A stretch of DNA of 64,000 nucleotides from Hephaestia caeni (lineage in GTDB: Bacteria; Pseudomonadota; Alphaproteobacteria; Sphingomonadales; Sphingomonadaceae): the NCBI RefSeq assembly GCF_003550065.1, contig NZ_QXDC01000003.1, forward strand, positions 930,001 to 994,000, given 5' to 3'. The translations under genes and the position numbers were made by a program. The number at the start of each line of letters is the position of its first letter. Positions within the stretch are counted from its first letter, which is position 1. The notes beneath the pieces are model-generated. The model did not search any database. It was given only the letters and a program-made list of their open reading frames with translations, and was not told the origin of the DNA. Below, piece by piece: positions 26,206 through 35,805 of the stretch.

Positions 26206-27564
26206 ATGCCCGATCGCCGCTTCCTCACTGCCGAGACGCGCCGCATTCTCGCGCTGGCCTGGCCCGTCGTGCTCACCAGCCTCAACTGGACGATCCTCCA
26301 CGTCACCGACATCGTCGTCGTCGGGCTGGTCTCGACCGAGCAGGTCGCCGCATTGGGGGCGAGCCGCACGCTCACCTTCATCCTGATTGTCGCGGCGCTG
26401 GGGGCGATGTCGGGGGTGCTCGTGTTCGTCGCGCGTGCCGATGGCGCGGGTGATCTCGGGCGCACCGGGCGCGTGTTGCGCGAAGGATTGGTGCTCGGGC
26501 TCGGTTTCGGCGTGGCGGCGGGGCTCGTGCTGTTCGGCTTCGCCTCCGAATTGCTCGCGGCGGTGGGGGTCGCGCCCGCGCTGGTGCCCGATGCCGCGCG
26601 CGTCGTGCGGGTGATGGCGTTCGGCTTCCCGTTCCAACTCGTCATCGTCGCGGCGAGCTATTTCCTCGAAGGGATCAGCCGCCCGCGCCGGGTGATGGTG
26701 GTCAATCTCGGCGTACTGCCGTTCAACGCCTTGCTTGCCTGGATACTCGCGGACGGCCTGCTCGGCTTTCCCAGGATGGGCGCGGTGGGCGCGGCGACCG
26801 CAACCGTGCTTGCCTCGGCGCTCGGCGCGGTGGCGATGCTGGTGGCGGTGTGGACGCTGCGTCATGCCGATGCGCGCGGCGTGCATGATCTCGGCCGTGC
26901 GGCGTGGGCGGGCGTCGGGCGTGGTGCGCTGGCGCTGGCGCGGTTCGGGCTGGTGCCCGCGATCGCCTCGGCGCTCGAACTGGCGGGCTTCTCGATCCTG
27001 ATCGCGCTGTCGACCCAATTGGGCGATGCGACAGCGCACGCCTTCCAGATCGTGTTCTCGGTCCACAACGTTACCTTCGGGCTCGCGCTCGGGCTCGGTT
27101 CGGCGGCGGGGGTGCGGACCGGCAACGCGGTGGGCGAAGGCCATCCCGGAGCGGCGATTCCGCGCGCGGGGATCGCGATCGGGCTGGCGGGCGCGGCGAT
27201 GACGGTGCTCGCCGCGCTGCTCGTCCTGGCATCCCCCCTGATCGTCGCCGGCTTTCCCGCGACCGGCGAGGTTCACGCGCTGGCCGCGGCGATGCTACCG
27301 GTCTGGGCGCCGTTCATCATCTTCGACGGGTTGCAGATCGTGCTGGTCTACACGCTGCGCTCGCTTGGCGATCAGGTGGTGGCGGGGATCAACTCGATCA
27401 TCGCCTATTTCCTCGTCACCGGCGGGCTCGGCTGGGCGCTGGTCGACCACGGCGTCGGGCCGATGGGGCTGGTCTATGCCTCGGGAACGGGGATGCTCGT
27501 CGCCGCGTTGCTCAACGGCAGCCGCTTCTGGCGGCTCAGCCGCCGCTTTCACCGGCAAAGCTGA
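26206..27564 (+). CDS. MATE family efflux transporter
   Basis: A 452-aa membrane protein with twelve hydrophobic helices in two homologous halves of six. NorM-like features are LALAWPVVLTSLNWTILHVTDI near the N-terminus and VNLGVLPFNALLAWIL between helices, with paired loops GAMSGVLVFVARADGAG and GLALGLGSAAGVRTGNAVGE at matching places. It probably exports cationic drugs or metabolites by H+ or Na+ antiport; substrate is not predictable. Copy B of the palindromic repeat lies just upstream, so its own promoter must lie inside or upstream of the repeat. It overlaps the convergent zinc-ribbon gene by 29 bp. Confidence 0.9.
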   Translation: MPDRRFLTAETRRILALAWPVVLTSLNWTILHVTDIVVVGLVSTEQVAALGASRTLTFILIVAALGAMSGVLVFVARADGAGDLGRTGRVLREGLVLGLGFGVAAGLVLFGFASELLAAVGVAPALVPDAARVVRVMAFGFPFQLVIVAASYFLEGISRPRRVMVVNLGVLPFNALLAWILADGLLGFPRMGAVGAATATVLASALGAVAMLVAVWTLRHADARGVHDLGRAAWAGVGRGALALARFGLVPAIASALELAGFSILIALSTQLGDATAHAFQIVFSVHNVTFGLALGLGSAAGVRTGNAVGEGHPGAAIPRAGIAIGLAGAAMTVLAALLVLASPLIVAGFPATGEVHALAAAMLPVWAPFIIFDGLQIVLVYTLRSLGDQVVAGINSIIAYFLVTGGLGWALVDHGVGPMGLVYASGTGMLVAALLNGSRFWRLSRRFHRQS

Positions 27565-28258
27565 GTTCGAGCATCTTCGAATTGGCGGGCACGTCGAGCT
27601 TGCCCGAGTTGAATTCGATCGTGCCGCGCGGCCCCAGCGTGCGCTGCTGCGGGGTGATCGTCCAGCTATAGACGAGCCGCCCGTGCGCATCGCGCAGTTC
27701 GGCGCGGATGTCGGGGACGCGCTGGCGCTCGGCGGTGGGGTTCACGACGGTGCCCGAGACCGCGAACAATTCGGCGCCCGAGGGCAGGTTGCGGCGGTCG
27801 ATCGCCTTGTCGGCGAAGCGCAGCGGCGTCTCGACCGGGCCGATCGGGATGCCGAGCCCGGCGACGATCCCCGGCGCGCCCGAATAGAGGATCGCGCCGG
27901 TGCCCGCGAGCAGCGCGATTCCGGTCGCGACCGCCGCGATCGTCCAGCGGCGCGCGGGGTTGCGGCGCGGGCGGAACGGCGGCTGATGCGCGAACGCGTC
28001 GTAATCGCGCGCGGTGGCGGGCTTGGTATAGCCCGGCTCCTCGTCGAACACGCGCGCGGCGGGCGCGGGCGGTGCGGGCCTGGGTGGCGGCGCCACAGGA
28101 GATGGAGCTGGGGTTGGCGGCGGTGCGTCGTCCGCCGCCGCGGCGGCCTGATACCAACTGAACTTGCAGCTTGCGCACCGCACCGTGCGGCCGTCGGCGC
28201 CGATGGCGCTGTCGGGAACGAGGTAGCGGGTGTGGCATTCCGGGCATTCGAGGATCAT
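27536..28258 (-). CDS. MJ0042-type zinc-ribbon membrane protein
   Basis: A 240-aa protein. Residues 1-37 form a zinc-ribbon of the MJ0042 family, with CPECH and CASCKFSW. A Pro/Ala-rich linker (about 42-70) and a basic stretch precede a single transmembrane helix (about 105-125), then a C-terminal beta-rich DUF3426-like domain with VSGTVVNPTAERQRVPDI. The final SFAGESGG overlaps the last 29 bp of the convergent MATE gene. It is divergent from ftsE by 194 bp. Function is unknown. Confidence 0.87.
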   Translation of the reverse strand: MILECPECHTRYLVPDSAIGADGRTVRCASCKFSWYQAAAAADDAPPPTPAPSPVAPPPRPAPPAPAARVFDEEPGYTKPATARDYDAFAHQPPFRPRRNPARRWTIAAVATGIALLAGTGAILYSGAPGIVAGLGIPIGPVETPLRFADKAIDRRNLPSGAELFAVSGTVVNPTAERQRVPDIRAELRDAHGRLVYSWTITPQQRTLGPRGTIEFNSGKLDVPANSKMLELSFAGESGG

Positions 28259-28452
28259 GGGCGGACAATTACCTGTGGACGCCGGATGGCGATAGCGGCG
28301 CCGCGTGGCGCTGACGATGGGAAACTGGTCTGGCGGAATCTAGTCCGCACGCGGCCACGCGCGCAAGGGGCGCCGGCGCGCTTGAAGCGTATCGCGGCCC
28401 GTGCGATGGCACGAGACGGGTCAGCAATCGAACCGAGAGCGTCTGGCGCCGC

Positions 28453-29160
28453 ATGGCGAATATCGTGCAGTTCGAAAATGTGGGGCTGCGCTACGGCACC
28501 GGCCCGGAGACGCTGTCCGACGTCAGCTTCACGCTCGAGGCGGGCGCGTTCTATTTCCTCACCGGCACGAGCGGCGCGGGCAAGACCTCACTGCTTCGGC
28601 TGCTCTATCTCGCGCAGCGGCCGAGCCGCGGCATCATCCGGCTGTTCGGCGAGGATGCGGTAACGCTGCCGCGGCGTCGGCTGCCCGGATTCCGGCGGCG
28701 GATCGGGGTGGTCTTCCAGGATTTCCGCCTCGTCTCGCATCTGTCGGCCTATGACAATATCGCGCTGCCCTTGCGGATTGCGGGCGTGCCCGAGCCCGAT
28801 ATCGACACGCCGGTGCGCGAGATGCTCGCCTGGGTCGGGCTCTCGGACCGGATCGAGGCGCGCCCGCCGACGCTGTCGGGCGGCGAGCAGCAACGCGTGG
28901 CGATCGCGCGCGCGGTGATCGGCCGGCCCGAAATTCTCGTCGCCGACGAACCGACGGGCAACGTCGATCCCGACATGGCCGAACGGCTGCTGCATCTGTT
29001 CGATTCGCTCAACCGGCTCGGCACGACGCTGGTGGTGGCGACGCACGACCTCCATCTCATCAGCCGCATTTCGGGCGCGAAGATGATGCGGCTCGACAAG
29101 GGGCGGTTGAACGATCCCACCGGCGCGCTGCGCTTTCCGCCGCGGCGTGACGAGACATGA
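28453..29160 (+). CDS. ftsE: Cell division ATP-binding protein FtsE
   Basis: ABC-type ATPase of the FtsEX divisome complex, which controls peptidoglycan hydrolases during division. The 235-aa product has Walker A GTSGAGKTSL at about residues 37-46, Q-loop VFQDFRLVSHLSAYDNIA, signature LSGGEQQRVAIARA near 140, and Walker B ILVADEPTGN. The ftsX start overlaps its stop (ATGA). It opens the four-gene operon ftsE-ftsX-ydcF-plsC. Confidence 0.95.
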   Translation: MANIVQFENVGLRYGTGPETLSDVSFTLEAGAFYFLTGTSGAGKTSLLRLLYLAQRPSRGIIRLFGEDAVTLPRRRLPGFRRRIGVVFQDFRLVSHLSAYDNIALPLRIAGVPEPDIDTPVREMLAWVGLSDRIEARPPTLSGGEQQRVAIARAVIGRPEILVADEPTGNVDPDMAERLLHLFDSLNRLGTTLVVATHDLHLISRISGAKMMRLDKGRLNDPTGALRFPPRRDET

Positions 29161-30050
29161 AGCTCGGCATCCTCACCCGGCCTGCCGACCGGCGCGTGCT
29201 CGACGACGATCGCCACACCCGTGCGATGCGTTGGATCATGGCGGTGATGCTGTTGCTGACGGTGCTCGCCGCCGCGCTCGGGCTGGGCATGCGCGGCGCC
29301 GCGCAATCGCTCGATCGCCAGCTCGCGGGGCGGCTGACGGTGCAGATCGTCGAGGCCGATGCGCGGGTGCGCGAAACGCATGCCGCTGCGGCGCTGGCGC
29401 GGTTACGGGCGATGGGCGAGGTCGCCTCGGCCAAGGCGGTCGATCGCGCCGCGCTCGCCGAATTGCTGCGGCCGTGGCTCGGGGCCGACGGCGTCGATCC
29501 CGATCTGCCGATGCCCGCGCTGATCGACGTCGACCTCGCCGATGCGAGCCCGGCCGCGATTCGCCGGGTCGACGCGGCGATAACGCGCATCACCCCTGCC
29601 GCGCATGTCGATCGGCACCAGCGCTGGATGTCGCCGGTGAGTCGCTTCATGGACACGCTGGTGTGGCTCGCGGTAGGACTCGTCGTGCTGATGGCGGGGG
29701 CGACCGCGGCGGTGGTGATCCTCGCCGCGCGCGCGGGGCTGGAGGCGCATCGCGAGACGATCGAGGTGCTGCATATGATGGGTTCGACCGACATCCAGGT
29801 CGCGCGGCTGTTCCAGCGCCGGATCGCGCTCGATACGCTGGCGGGCGGGATCGTCGGCACGGTCGTCGCGGCGGCGATCATCGCGCTGGTCGGCTGGCGG
29901 ATCGCGGCGCTGGGATCGGATCTGCTCGGGGGCGTCGCGCTGGGGGCGGGCGACTGGATCGTGCTCGTCGCGCTGCCGTTCGCTTTCGCGCTGCTCGCGC
30001 TCGGGGCGGCGCGCGTCGCGGTGCTCGTCGCGTTGGGGAAGCGGCTGTGA
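29157..30050 (+). CDS. ftsX: Cell division protein FtsX
   Basis: The 297-aa membrane partner of FtsE. Four helices are visible: one near residues 23-45, then a periplasmic loop of about 130 residues (catalytic-regulator region), and three more from about 170 onward (LVWLAVGLVVLMAGATAAVV, GTVVAAAIIALVGW, VLVALPFAFALLALGAARV). The conserved IEVLHMMGSTDIQVARLFQR loop near 205 is the FtsX/MacB-type coupling segment. GTGA overlap with the ydcF-like gene. Confidence 0.92.
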   Translation: MKLGILTRPADRRVLDDDRHTRAMRWIMAVMLLLTVLAAALGLGMRGAAQSLDRQLAGRLTVQIVEADARVRETHAAAALARLRAMGEVASAKAVDRAALAELLRPWLGADGVDPDLPMPALIDVDLADASPAAIRRVDAAITRITPAAHVDRHQRWMSPVSRFMDTLVWLAVGLVVLMAGATAAVVILAARAGLEAHRETIEVLHMMGSTDIQVARLFQRRIALDTLAGGIVGTVVAAAIIALVGWRIAALGSDLLGGVALGAGDWIVLVALPFAFALLALGAARVAVLVALGKRL

Positions 30051-30589
30051 TCGTTCGCGCGCTCGGGGTGCTCGTCCTCGCCTGGACGCTCGGTTTCGCG
30101 GCGTTCATGCTTGCGCTACCTGCCCCGCTCGATCCCGCGCACACGACCGATGCGATCGTCGTCCCGACCGGCGGCGCGGGGCGGATCGATCGCGGCATCG
30201 CGCTGATCGAGCGCCACGCCGCGCGGCGGATGCTGGTGAGCGGCGTCGCGCCGACGGTGCGGCCGATCGAGCTCGCCGTCGAATACAAGACCCGGCCCGC
30301 GGTGTTCGAATGCTGCATCGATCTCGGCCATGAGGCGGTCGATACGCGCTCGAACGCCGAGGAGACGGCGGCGTGGGTGCGCGATCATCGCTATCGCTCG
30401 GTCCGGCTCGTGACGTCGGACTGGCACATGGCGCGCGCGCGGATGGAACTGCGCCACGCGCTCGACAGCGATGTCGAGCTGGTGTCCGACGGTGTGCCCC
30501 AGAAGGAGCCGAGCCTGTCGCTGCTGCTCGCCGAATACAACAAGCTGATCCTGCGTCGGATCGCGCTGTGGACGGGGATCGGCGGATGA
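30047..30589 (+). CDS. YdcF/ElyC family (DUF218) membrane-anchored protein
   Basis: A 180-aa protein with an N-terminal TM helix (LGVLVLAWTLGFAAFMLALP). A DUF218 domain follows: DAIVVPTGGAGRIDRGIALI, the SNAEETAAW block and LVTSDWHMARARMELRHA. ElyC-type relatives affect cell-envelope biogenesis, probably through undecaprenyl lipid carriers. GTG starts it by overlapping the ftsX stop, and its stop overlaps the plsC ATG. Position between ftsX and plsC supports an envelope role. Confidence 0.86.
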   Translation: MIVRALGVLVLAWTLGFAAFMLALPAPLDPAHTTDAIVVPTGGAGRIDRGIALIERHAARRMLVSGVAPTVRPIELAVEYKTRPAVFECCIDLGHEAVDTRSNAEETAAWVRDHRYRSVRLVTSDWHMARARMELRHALDSDVELVSDGVPQKEPSLSLLLAEYNKLILRRIALWTGIGG

Positions 30590-31269
30590 TCGCCTGGGGT
30601 CGGACGATCGCCTTCATGATCGTCTTTTACAGCCTGTCGGTCGCCATCGTCCTCGCCGCGCCGATCCCGGCACTGATCGGGCGTCCGGCGATGATCGGCT
30701 ATGCGCAGGTCTGGGCGCGCGTCCACCGATGGACGACGCGCTGGATCCTCGGTATCCGGACGCGCGTCGAGGGTGCGCGCCCGGATGCGCCCGTGCTCTA
30801 TGCCGCGAAGCACCAGGCGATGTTCGAGACGATCGAGTTCGCGCTCATGCTCGATGCGCCGGCACTGGTGATGAAGGCCGAACTGGCGCGGATTCCGATC
30901 TGGGGATGGGCGGCGCGGCGCTATGGCATCATTGTCATCGATCGCCAGTCGTCGGGCGCGGGGTTGCGCCGGATGATGCGCGAGGCGCAGGCGGCGCTCG
31001 CCGAGGGGCGCTCGATCGTCCTCTTTCCCGAAGGCACGCGCGTCCCACCCGGCGAGCGTCCGCCGCTGCGCGCGGGCTTTGCCGGCCTTTATCGCGCGCT
31101 GGGGGTCGAGGTGGTGCCGATCGCGCTCGATTCGGGGCGGATATGGCCGAGGAAGGGCGCGAAGCGCGCCGGCGTGGTGACGTTCCGCTTCGGCGCGCCG
31201 GTCCCTCCCGGCCTGTCGCGCGCGGAAGCGGAGGCGCGGGTGCATGCCGAGATGAACGCGCTCGATTGA
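30586..31269 (+). CDS. plsC: 1-acyl-sn-glycerol-3-phosphate acyltransferase
   Basis: Adds the second acyl chain in phosphatidic acid synthesis. The 227-aa product has an N-terminal TM segment and the acyltransferase motifs: KHQAMFE at about residues 75-81, where H76 and E81 give an HX4E variant of the usual HX4D, and FPEGTRVPPG. The variant is known in alphaproteobacterial members, to my recollection. Last gene of the ftsEX operon; it overlaps ydcF by ATGA. It converges with tyrA across 38 bp. Confidence 0.92.
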   Translation: MIAWGRTIAFMIVFYSLSVAIVLAAPIPALIGRPAMIGYAQVWARVHRWTTRWILGIRTRVEGARPDAPVLYAAKHQAMFETIEFALMLDAPALVMKAELARIPIWGWAARRYGIIVIDRQSSGAGLRRMMREAQAALAEGRSIVLFPEGTRVPPGERPPLRAGFAGLYRALGVEVVPIALDSGRIWPRKGAKRAGVVTFRFGAPVPPGLSRAEAEARVHAEMNALD

Positions 31270-31307
31270 GCGCCGTCATGCCAGGCTTGGGGTAACGGGA
31301 GATGTCT

Positions 31308-32216
31308 TTACTCGTGCGTGCGGCCGAAATCGGGCTTGGCGTCGTCCTGACCCTGCTCGACGATCCCGCGCCGGATCGCGCGGGTGCGGGTGAACAGGTC
31401 GAACAATTCGTCACCCTTACCCCAGCGGATCGCGCGTTGCAGCGCCGTTAAGTCCTCGGAGAAGCGCTGGAGCATCTCGAGCACCGCCTCGCGATTGGTG
31501 AGGAAGACGTCGCGCCACATCGTCGGGTCCGACGCGGCGATGCGGGTGAAGTCGCGGAAGCCGCCTGCCGAATATTTGACGACCTCGCTCTGCGTCACTT
31601 CCTCCAGGTCGCTCGCAGTGCCGACGATCGTATAGGCGATGAGGTGCGGCAGATGGCTGGTGATCGCAAGCACGCGATCGTGATGGTCGGGCGCCATTTG
31701 CTCGATCTCCGCGCCCAACCGGCGCCAGAAATCGGCGACGCGGTCGATCGCCGCGGGATCGGTGCCCTCGGGCGGCGTCAGGATGCACCAGCGGCCGTGG
31801 AACAGCGAGGCGAAGCCCGATTCGGGGCCGCTCTGCTCGGTGCCTGCCACCGGGTGCGCGGGCACGATCACCGCCTCGGACAGCGCCTCGCGCAGCGCCG
31901 TGGCGACGGCCTGCTTGCAGCTTCCGACGTCGGAGACGATCGCCCCGGCGGGCAGGTCGCCGGCGATCTCGGCGGCCGCGGCGCCCATCGCGCCTACCGG
32001 CACGCACAGCACGACCAGATCGGCTTCGGCGACGCTCGCCCCGGCCGAATCGGCCACGGTATCGCAAAGATCGATTGCGCGCGCGGTGTCGCGCACCTCG
32101 GCGCTGGCGTCGTACCCCGTGACGCACACATCCGGCATGCGCGCGCGAATGCCGCGCGCGATCGACGAGCCGATCAGGCCGAGGCCGATGACGGTGACGC
32201 GGGAGAAGGGGGGCAT
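31308..32216 (-). CDS. tyrA: Prephenate/arogenate dehydrogenase
   Basis: NAD(P)-dependent oxidative decarboxylation in tyrosine synthesis. The 302-aa product begins PPFSRVTVIGLGLIGSSIAR, a Rossmann loop GLGLIGSS at about residues 10-17. It has the substrate-binding histidines in PAHPVAGTEQSGP and ITSHLPHLIAY. The ATG at 32216 was chosen because it begins the Rossmann fold. No chorismate mutase domain is fused. It lies 22 bp downstream of hisC, the usual tyrA-hisC pairing. Whether it prefers prephenate or arogenate is not decided. Confidence 0.92.
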   Translation of the reverse strand: MPPFSRVTVIGLGLIGSSIARGIRARMPDVCVTGYDASAEVRDTARAIDLCDTVADSAGASVAEADLVVLCVPVGAMGAAAAEIAGDLPAGAIVSDVGSCKQAVATALREALSEAVIVPAHPVAGTEQSGPESGFASLFHGRWCILTPPEGTDPAAIDRVADFWRRLGAEIEQMAPDHHDRVLAITSHLPHLIAYTIVGTASDLEEVTQSEVVKYSAGGFRDFTRIAASDPTMWRDVFLTNREAVLEMLQRFSEDLTALQRAIRWGKGDELFDLFTRTRAIRRGIVEQGQDDAKPDFGRTHE

Positions 32217-32238
32217 CAGTGTGCCGCTTCCATCATCG

Positions 32239-33336
32239 TCACGCTGCGCCCACCAGTTCGCGCAGCGCCTGCGCGACACCGCGGGTCTCATCCTCGGTGC
32301 CGATCGTGATGCGCAGCCCGTTGGCAAGCCCCTGGCCGGGCAGCCAGCGGACGATATATCCCTTTTCCATCAAGCCCCTATACGCCTGCTCGGCGGTCAC
32401 ATCGCCTTCGAACAGCACGAGCACGAAATTGGCCTTGCTCGGCACCGCGCGCAGCCCCGCATTGCCGAGCTTGCCGATCTCGTCGCTGAACCATGCGCGC
32501 CACCGGGCATTGTGCGCGCGGGTGTGATTGACGAACGCCTGATCGCCCAGCGCCGCCACCGCCGCGCGCTGGCCGGCGATCGTCATGCTGAAGGGCAGCC
32601 GGATACGGTGCATCGCCTCGATAATGTCCGCGTGCGCATAGCCCCAGCCGATCCGTTCGGCGGCGAGCCCGAAAATCTTCGAGAAGGTACGCGTGACGAG
32701 CACATTGGCGGCGGTTTTCGCCAGCGCCATCCCGCCATCCTCCTCGCCCGCGTCGAGATATTCGGCATAGGCATGATCGAGCACCAGCAGGACATGGCCG
32801 GGCAGCCCGGCGTGGAGCCGTGCGATCTCGTCGCGCGGCGCGAAGGTGCCGGTCGGGTTGTTGGGATTGGCGATGTAGACGATCCGCGTGCGCTCGGTGA
32901 CACAGGCGAGCACCGCGTCGACATCGGTGGCGTAATCCTTGTCGGGGGCGATCACCGGGGTCGCGCCCACGCGCCGCGCGGCGATCTCGTAGACCGCGAA
33001 ACCGTAATGGACGAAGATCACCTCGTCGCCCGGCCCCGCGAAGGTGCCTGCGGCGAGGTGCAGCACCTCGTCCGAACCGTTGCCGTAGATGATCCGCGCC
33101 GGATCGAGATCGTATGTCGCCGCGATCGTCTCGCGCACGATCGCGCCCGAGGCGTCGGGATAGCGTTCCAGTTCGCCGGCGGCGCTCGCGAAGGCGTCGC
33201 GCGCGGCGGGGCTGGTGCCGAGCGGATTCTCGTTCGACGAGAGCTTGGCGACCTTGCGGCCGTCGTCTGTGGTCGAGCGGCCGGGAATGTAAGGCGCGAT
33301 GCCCATGATCCAGGGCTTGGGTTGCGGTGCGGTCAT
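32239..33336 (-). CDS. hisC: Histidinol-phosphate / aromatic aminotransferase
   Basis: A 365-aa class II-fold-type-I aminotransferase. The PLP lysine is in [16 protein letters not shown]. The N-terminal [11 protein letters not shown] and central [12 protein letters not shown] are the family blocks, and the substrate arginine is in [10 protein letters not shown]. In zymomonads and sphingomonads this enzyme also serves aromatic transamination, matching its place before tyrA. The frame is open upstream of the ATG at 33336, which fits the family N-terminus. It is divergent from metX by 68 bp. Confidence 0.92.
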   Translation of the reverse strand: MTAPQPKPWIMGIAPYIPGRSTTDDGRKVAKLSSNENPLGTSPAARDAFASAAGELERYPDASGAIVRETIAATYDLDPARIIYGNGSDEVLHLAAGTFAGPGDEVIFVHYGFAVYEIAARRVGATPVIAPDKDYATDVDAVLACVTERTRIVYIANPNNPTGTFAPRDEIARLHAGLPGHVLLVLDHAYAEYLDAGEEDGGMALAKTAANVLVTRTFSKIFGLAAERIGWGYAHADIIEAMHRIRLPFSMTIAGQRAAVAALGDQAFVNHTRAHNARWRAWFSDEIGKLGNAGLRAVPSKANFVLVLFEGDVTAEQAYRGLMEKGYIVRWLPGQGLANGLRITIGTEDETRGVAQALRELVGAA

Positions 33337-33404
33337 GGTTGCGGCGCATAGCCCCGCGCCTCCCGCGTTGACAAGGCGACGCGCGGCTTCCAAGCGCGCG
33401 GGCA

Positions 33405-34514
33405 ATGGATCAACGTTTCGGCCTCAACGCCCATGTGACGCTGCCCGGGCCGCTGGTGCTCGATAGCGGCGCGATGCTCGCGCCCGTCGAGATCGCGTAC
33501 GAAACGTACGGCACGCTTAATGCCGATGCGTCGAACGCGATCCTGATCTGCCATGCGCTGACCGGCGATCAGCACGTCGCCTCGCCCCATCCGCGCACCG
33601 GCAAGCCGGGCTGGTGGGCGCGGATGGTGGGTGCCGGGCTGCCGATCGATCCCGCGCGGCATTTCATCGTCTGCGCCAACGTGCTCGGAAGCTGCATGGG
33701 CTCGTCGGGGCCGGCGAGCACCAACCCGGAAACCGGCACGCCGTACGGCATGGCGTTTCCGGTGATCACCATCCGCGACATGGTGCGCACGCAGGCGATG
33801 CTGCTCGATCATCTCGGCGTGAAGCGGCTCGAGGCGGTGGTCGGCGGGTCGATGGGCGGGATGCAGGCGCTGTCATGGGCGGCGACCTATCCGGCGCGCG
33901 TCGCGGCATGCGTCGTGATCGCCGCCACCGCGCGGCATTCGGCGCAGAACATCGCCTTCCACGAGGTCGGGCGGCAGGCGGTGATGGCCGATCCCAATTG
34001 GCGCGACGGCGATTATTACGACGCCGATCCCCCCGCCGCGGGCCTCGCGGTCGCGCGGATGGCGGCGCATATCACCTATCTTTCGGAAGCCGGGCTGACC
34101 GCCAAGTTCGGCCGCAAGCTCCAGGATCGCGGCGCCAAGACCTTCGGGTTCGACGCCGATTTTCAGGTCGAGAGCTATTTGCGGCATCAGGGGCTGTCGT
34201 TCACCGACCGGTTCGATGCCAATGCGTATCTCTACATCACCCGCGCGATGGACTATTTCGATCTCGCGGAGGAACATGGCGGGATGCTCGCCCATGCCTT
34301 CCGCGGCACGTCGACGCGTTTCTGCGTCGTCAGCTTCGATACCGACTGGCTCTATCCGACGCGCGAATCGCGCACGATCGTCCAGGCATTGAACGCCGCG
34401 GGCGCGCCGGCAAGCTTCGTCGAATTGTCGAGCCCGTTCGGCCATGACGCCTTCCTGCTCGAATCGCCCGAGTTGCGGCGCATCGTTGATGGCTTCCTGC
34501 GGGCAGGGGCATGA
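33405..34514 (+). CDS. metX: Homoserine O-acetyltransferase
   Basis: First committed step of methionine synthesis, acylating homoserine. The 369-aa alpha/beta hydrolase fold has the nucleophile elbow [13 protein letters not shown] (Ser near residue 149), [13 protein letters not shown] for the oxyanion hole, and the late Asp/His in SFDTDWLYP and [10 protein letters not shown]. Acetyl versus succinyl specificity is not decided by overall family. metW starts in its last codons (ATGA). The 68-bp divergent gap with hisC is too short for a SAM-II riboswitch plus promoter, and I see none. Confidence 0.94.
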   Translation: MDQRFGLNAHVTLPGPLVLDSGAMLAPVEIAYETYGTLNADASNAILICHALTGDQHVASPHPRTGKPGWWARMVGAGLPIDPARHFIVCANVLGSCMGSSGPASTNPETGTPYGMAFPVITIRDMVRTQAMLLDHLGVKRLEAVVGGSMGGMQALSWAATYPARVAACVVIAATARHSAQNIAFHEVGRQAVMADPNWRDGDYYDADPPAAGLAVARMAAHITYLSEAGLTAKFGRKLQDRGAKTFGFDADFQVESYLRHQGLSFTDRFDANAYLYITRAMDYFDLAEEHGGMLAHAFRGTSTRFCVVSFDTDWLYPTRESRTIVQALNAAGAPASFVELSSPFGHDAFLLESPELRRIVDGFLRAGA

Positions 34515-35098
34515 GTCTGCGTCCCGATCTCGCGATCATCGCCGATCATGTCGAGCCGGGCGCGCGCGTGCTCGATATCGGCTGTGGCGACGGCGCGCTG
34601 ATGGCGGCGCTGCGCGATGGCCGTCGGGTCGATGCGCGCGGGCTCGAGATCGACTCCGCGAACGTCTCGGCGGCGATCGCGCGCGGGCTGTCGGTGGTGC
34701 AGGGCGATGCCGATGTCGATCTCGCGGGCTATCCCGACAAGAGCTTCGATTACGCGATCCTCAGCCAGACGCTGCAAACCGCGCGCAACCCGCATCTGGT
34801 GCTCGATCAATTGCTGCGGATCGGCGAGCGCGCCTTCGTCTCCTTCCCCAATTTCGCGCATTGGCGCGTCCGCGCGTCGCTGCTCTGGGGCGGGCGGATG
34901 CCGGTGACGAACGTGCTGCCCGAGCGCTGGTACGACACGCCCAACATCCACCATGTCACGATCGACGATTTCCGGGCGCTGCTCAAGGAACGTCGTATCG
35001 CGGTCGAGGGGGCGTGGTTCCTCAACCGCGGCCGCCCGACCAGCTCGGCCGCCGCCAACTTCCGCGCCGAACACGCGGTGTTTCTGCTGAAGCGGTAA
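34511..35098 (+). CDS. metW: Methionine biosynthesis protein MetW
   Basis: A 195-aa SAM-methyltransferase-fold protein, with motif [13 protein letters not shown] at about residues 18-29 and the typical MetW ending [21 protein letters not shown] (given by its key segment). MetW partners MetX in acylation in many alphaproteobacteria. ATGA overlap makes them a two-gene operon. Downstream lies the first copy of the second repeat family. Confidence 0.93.
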   Translation: MSLRPDLAIIADHVEPGARVLDIGCGDGALMAALRDGRRVDARGLEIDSANVSAAIARGLSVVQGDADVDLAGYPDKSFDYAILSQTLQTARNPHLVLDQLLRIGERAFVSFPNFAHWRVRASLLWGGRMPVTNVLPERWYDTPNIHHVTIDDFRALLKERRIAVEGAWFLNRGRPTSSAAANFRAEHAVFLLKR

Positions 35099-35150
35099 GG
35101 TTTTGAAGCCAACCTCAGATCGCTCCGAGAGCGGCGACTATCAAACCTGA

Positions 35151-35232
35151 ACCGTTCGCCCTGAGCTTGTCGAAGGGCCGCTCTTCTTCTTTCAAATGAA
35201 GAACGGTGCTTCGACAAGCTCAGCACGAACGG
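35151..35232. repeat. Dispersed inverted-repeat element, family 2, copy 1
   Basis: An 82-bp imperfect palindrome. It opens with CCGTTCGCCCTGAGCTTGTC and closes with GACAAGCTCAGCACGAACGG, the reverse complement with two differences. It separates metW from the end of ssb and has a second, same-oriented copy at 56909-56996. Elements with this GAGCTTGTCGAAG core are common in sphingomonad intergenic DNA. Confidence 0.85.
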
Positions 35233-35267
35233 GGATAGGTGGGCCAGAACTCAACCCAGCCGACTCT

Positions 35268-35789
35268 TTAGAACGGCACGTCGTCGTCGAGGTCATCGGC
35301 GAAGCCGCCGCTCTGGCCGAGACCGGTGGACCCCCCGCTCGGACCATTGCCGCCGCCAGACCGGCCGCCGCCGAAATCGTTGCTGCCGCCGCCCCAATCG
35401 TCACGGCCGCCGCCCCCGCCGCCCTGGCCGCCGCCGGGGGCGCCGTCGAGCATCGTCAACACGCTGTTGAATCCCTGGAGCACGACCTCGGTCGAATAGC
35501 GGTCCTGCCCGTTCTGGTCCTGCCATTTACGCGTCTGGAGCTGGCCTTCGATATAGACCTTGCTGCCCTTGCGCAGATAGCGCTCGGCGACGTTGGCGAG
35601 GCCTTCGTTGAAGATCGCGACCGAATGCCATTCGGTCTTTTCCTTGCGCTCGCCGGTGTTGCGGTCCTTCCATGATTCGGACGTGGCGATGCGCAGATTG
35701 ACCACCTTGCCGCCGTTCTGGAACGTCCGGCTTTCAGGATCGCGGCCGAGATTCCCGACCAGGATCACCTTGTTAACGCTGCCGGCCAT
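35268..35789 (-). CDS. ssb: Single-stranded DNA-binding protein
   Basis: Homotetrameric ssDNA-binding protein of replication and repair. The 173-aa product starts with [18 protein letters not shown], an OB fold over residues 1-110. A Gly-rich linker of about 50 residues (from [17 protein letters not shown]) leads to the acidic tail DDDVPF, which binds partner proteins. The frame is open upstream of 35789; the chosen ATG is standard. It follows feoB by 16 bp in the same direction, so it can be read with feoAB, an unusual neighbour. Confidence 0.96.
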   Translation of the reverse strand: MAGSVNKVILVGNLGRDPESRTFQNGGKVVNLRIATSESWKDRNTGERKEKTEWHSVAIFNEGLANVAERYLRKGSKVYIEGQLQTRKWQDQNGQDRYSTEVVLQGFNSVLTMLDGAPGGGQGGGGGGRDDWGGGSNDFGGGRSGGGNGPSGGSTGLGQSGGFADDLDDDVPF

Positions 35790-35805
35790 GTCGTCTCCCG
35801 TGTCG

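Noticed and set aside
33337..33404. SAM riboswitch or sigma-70 promoter before metX
   Set aside because: Only 68 bp is available; a TTGACA at 33368 has no -10 at proper spacing and no riboswitch core is visible.
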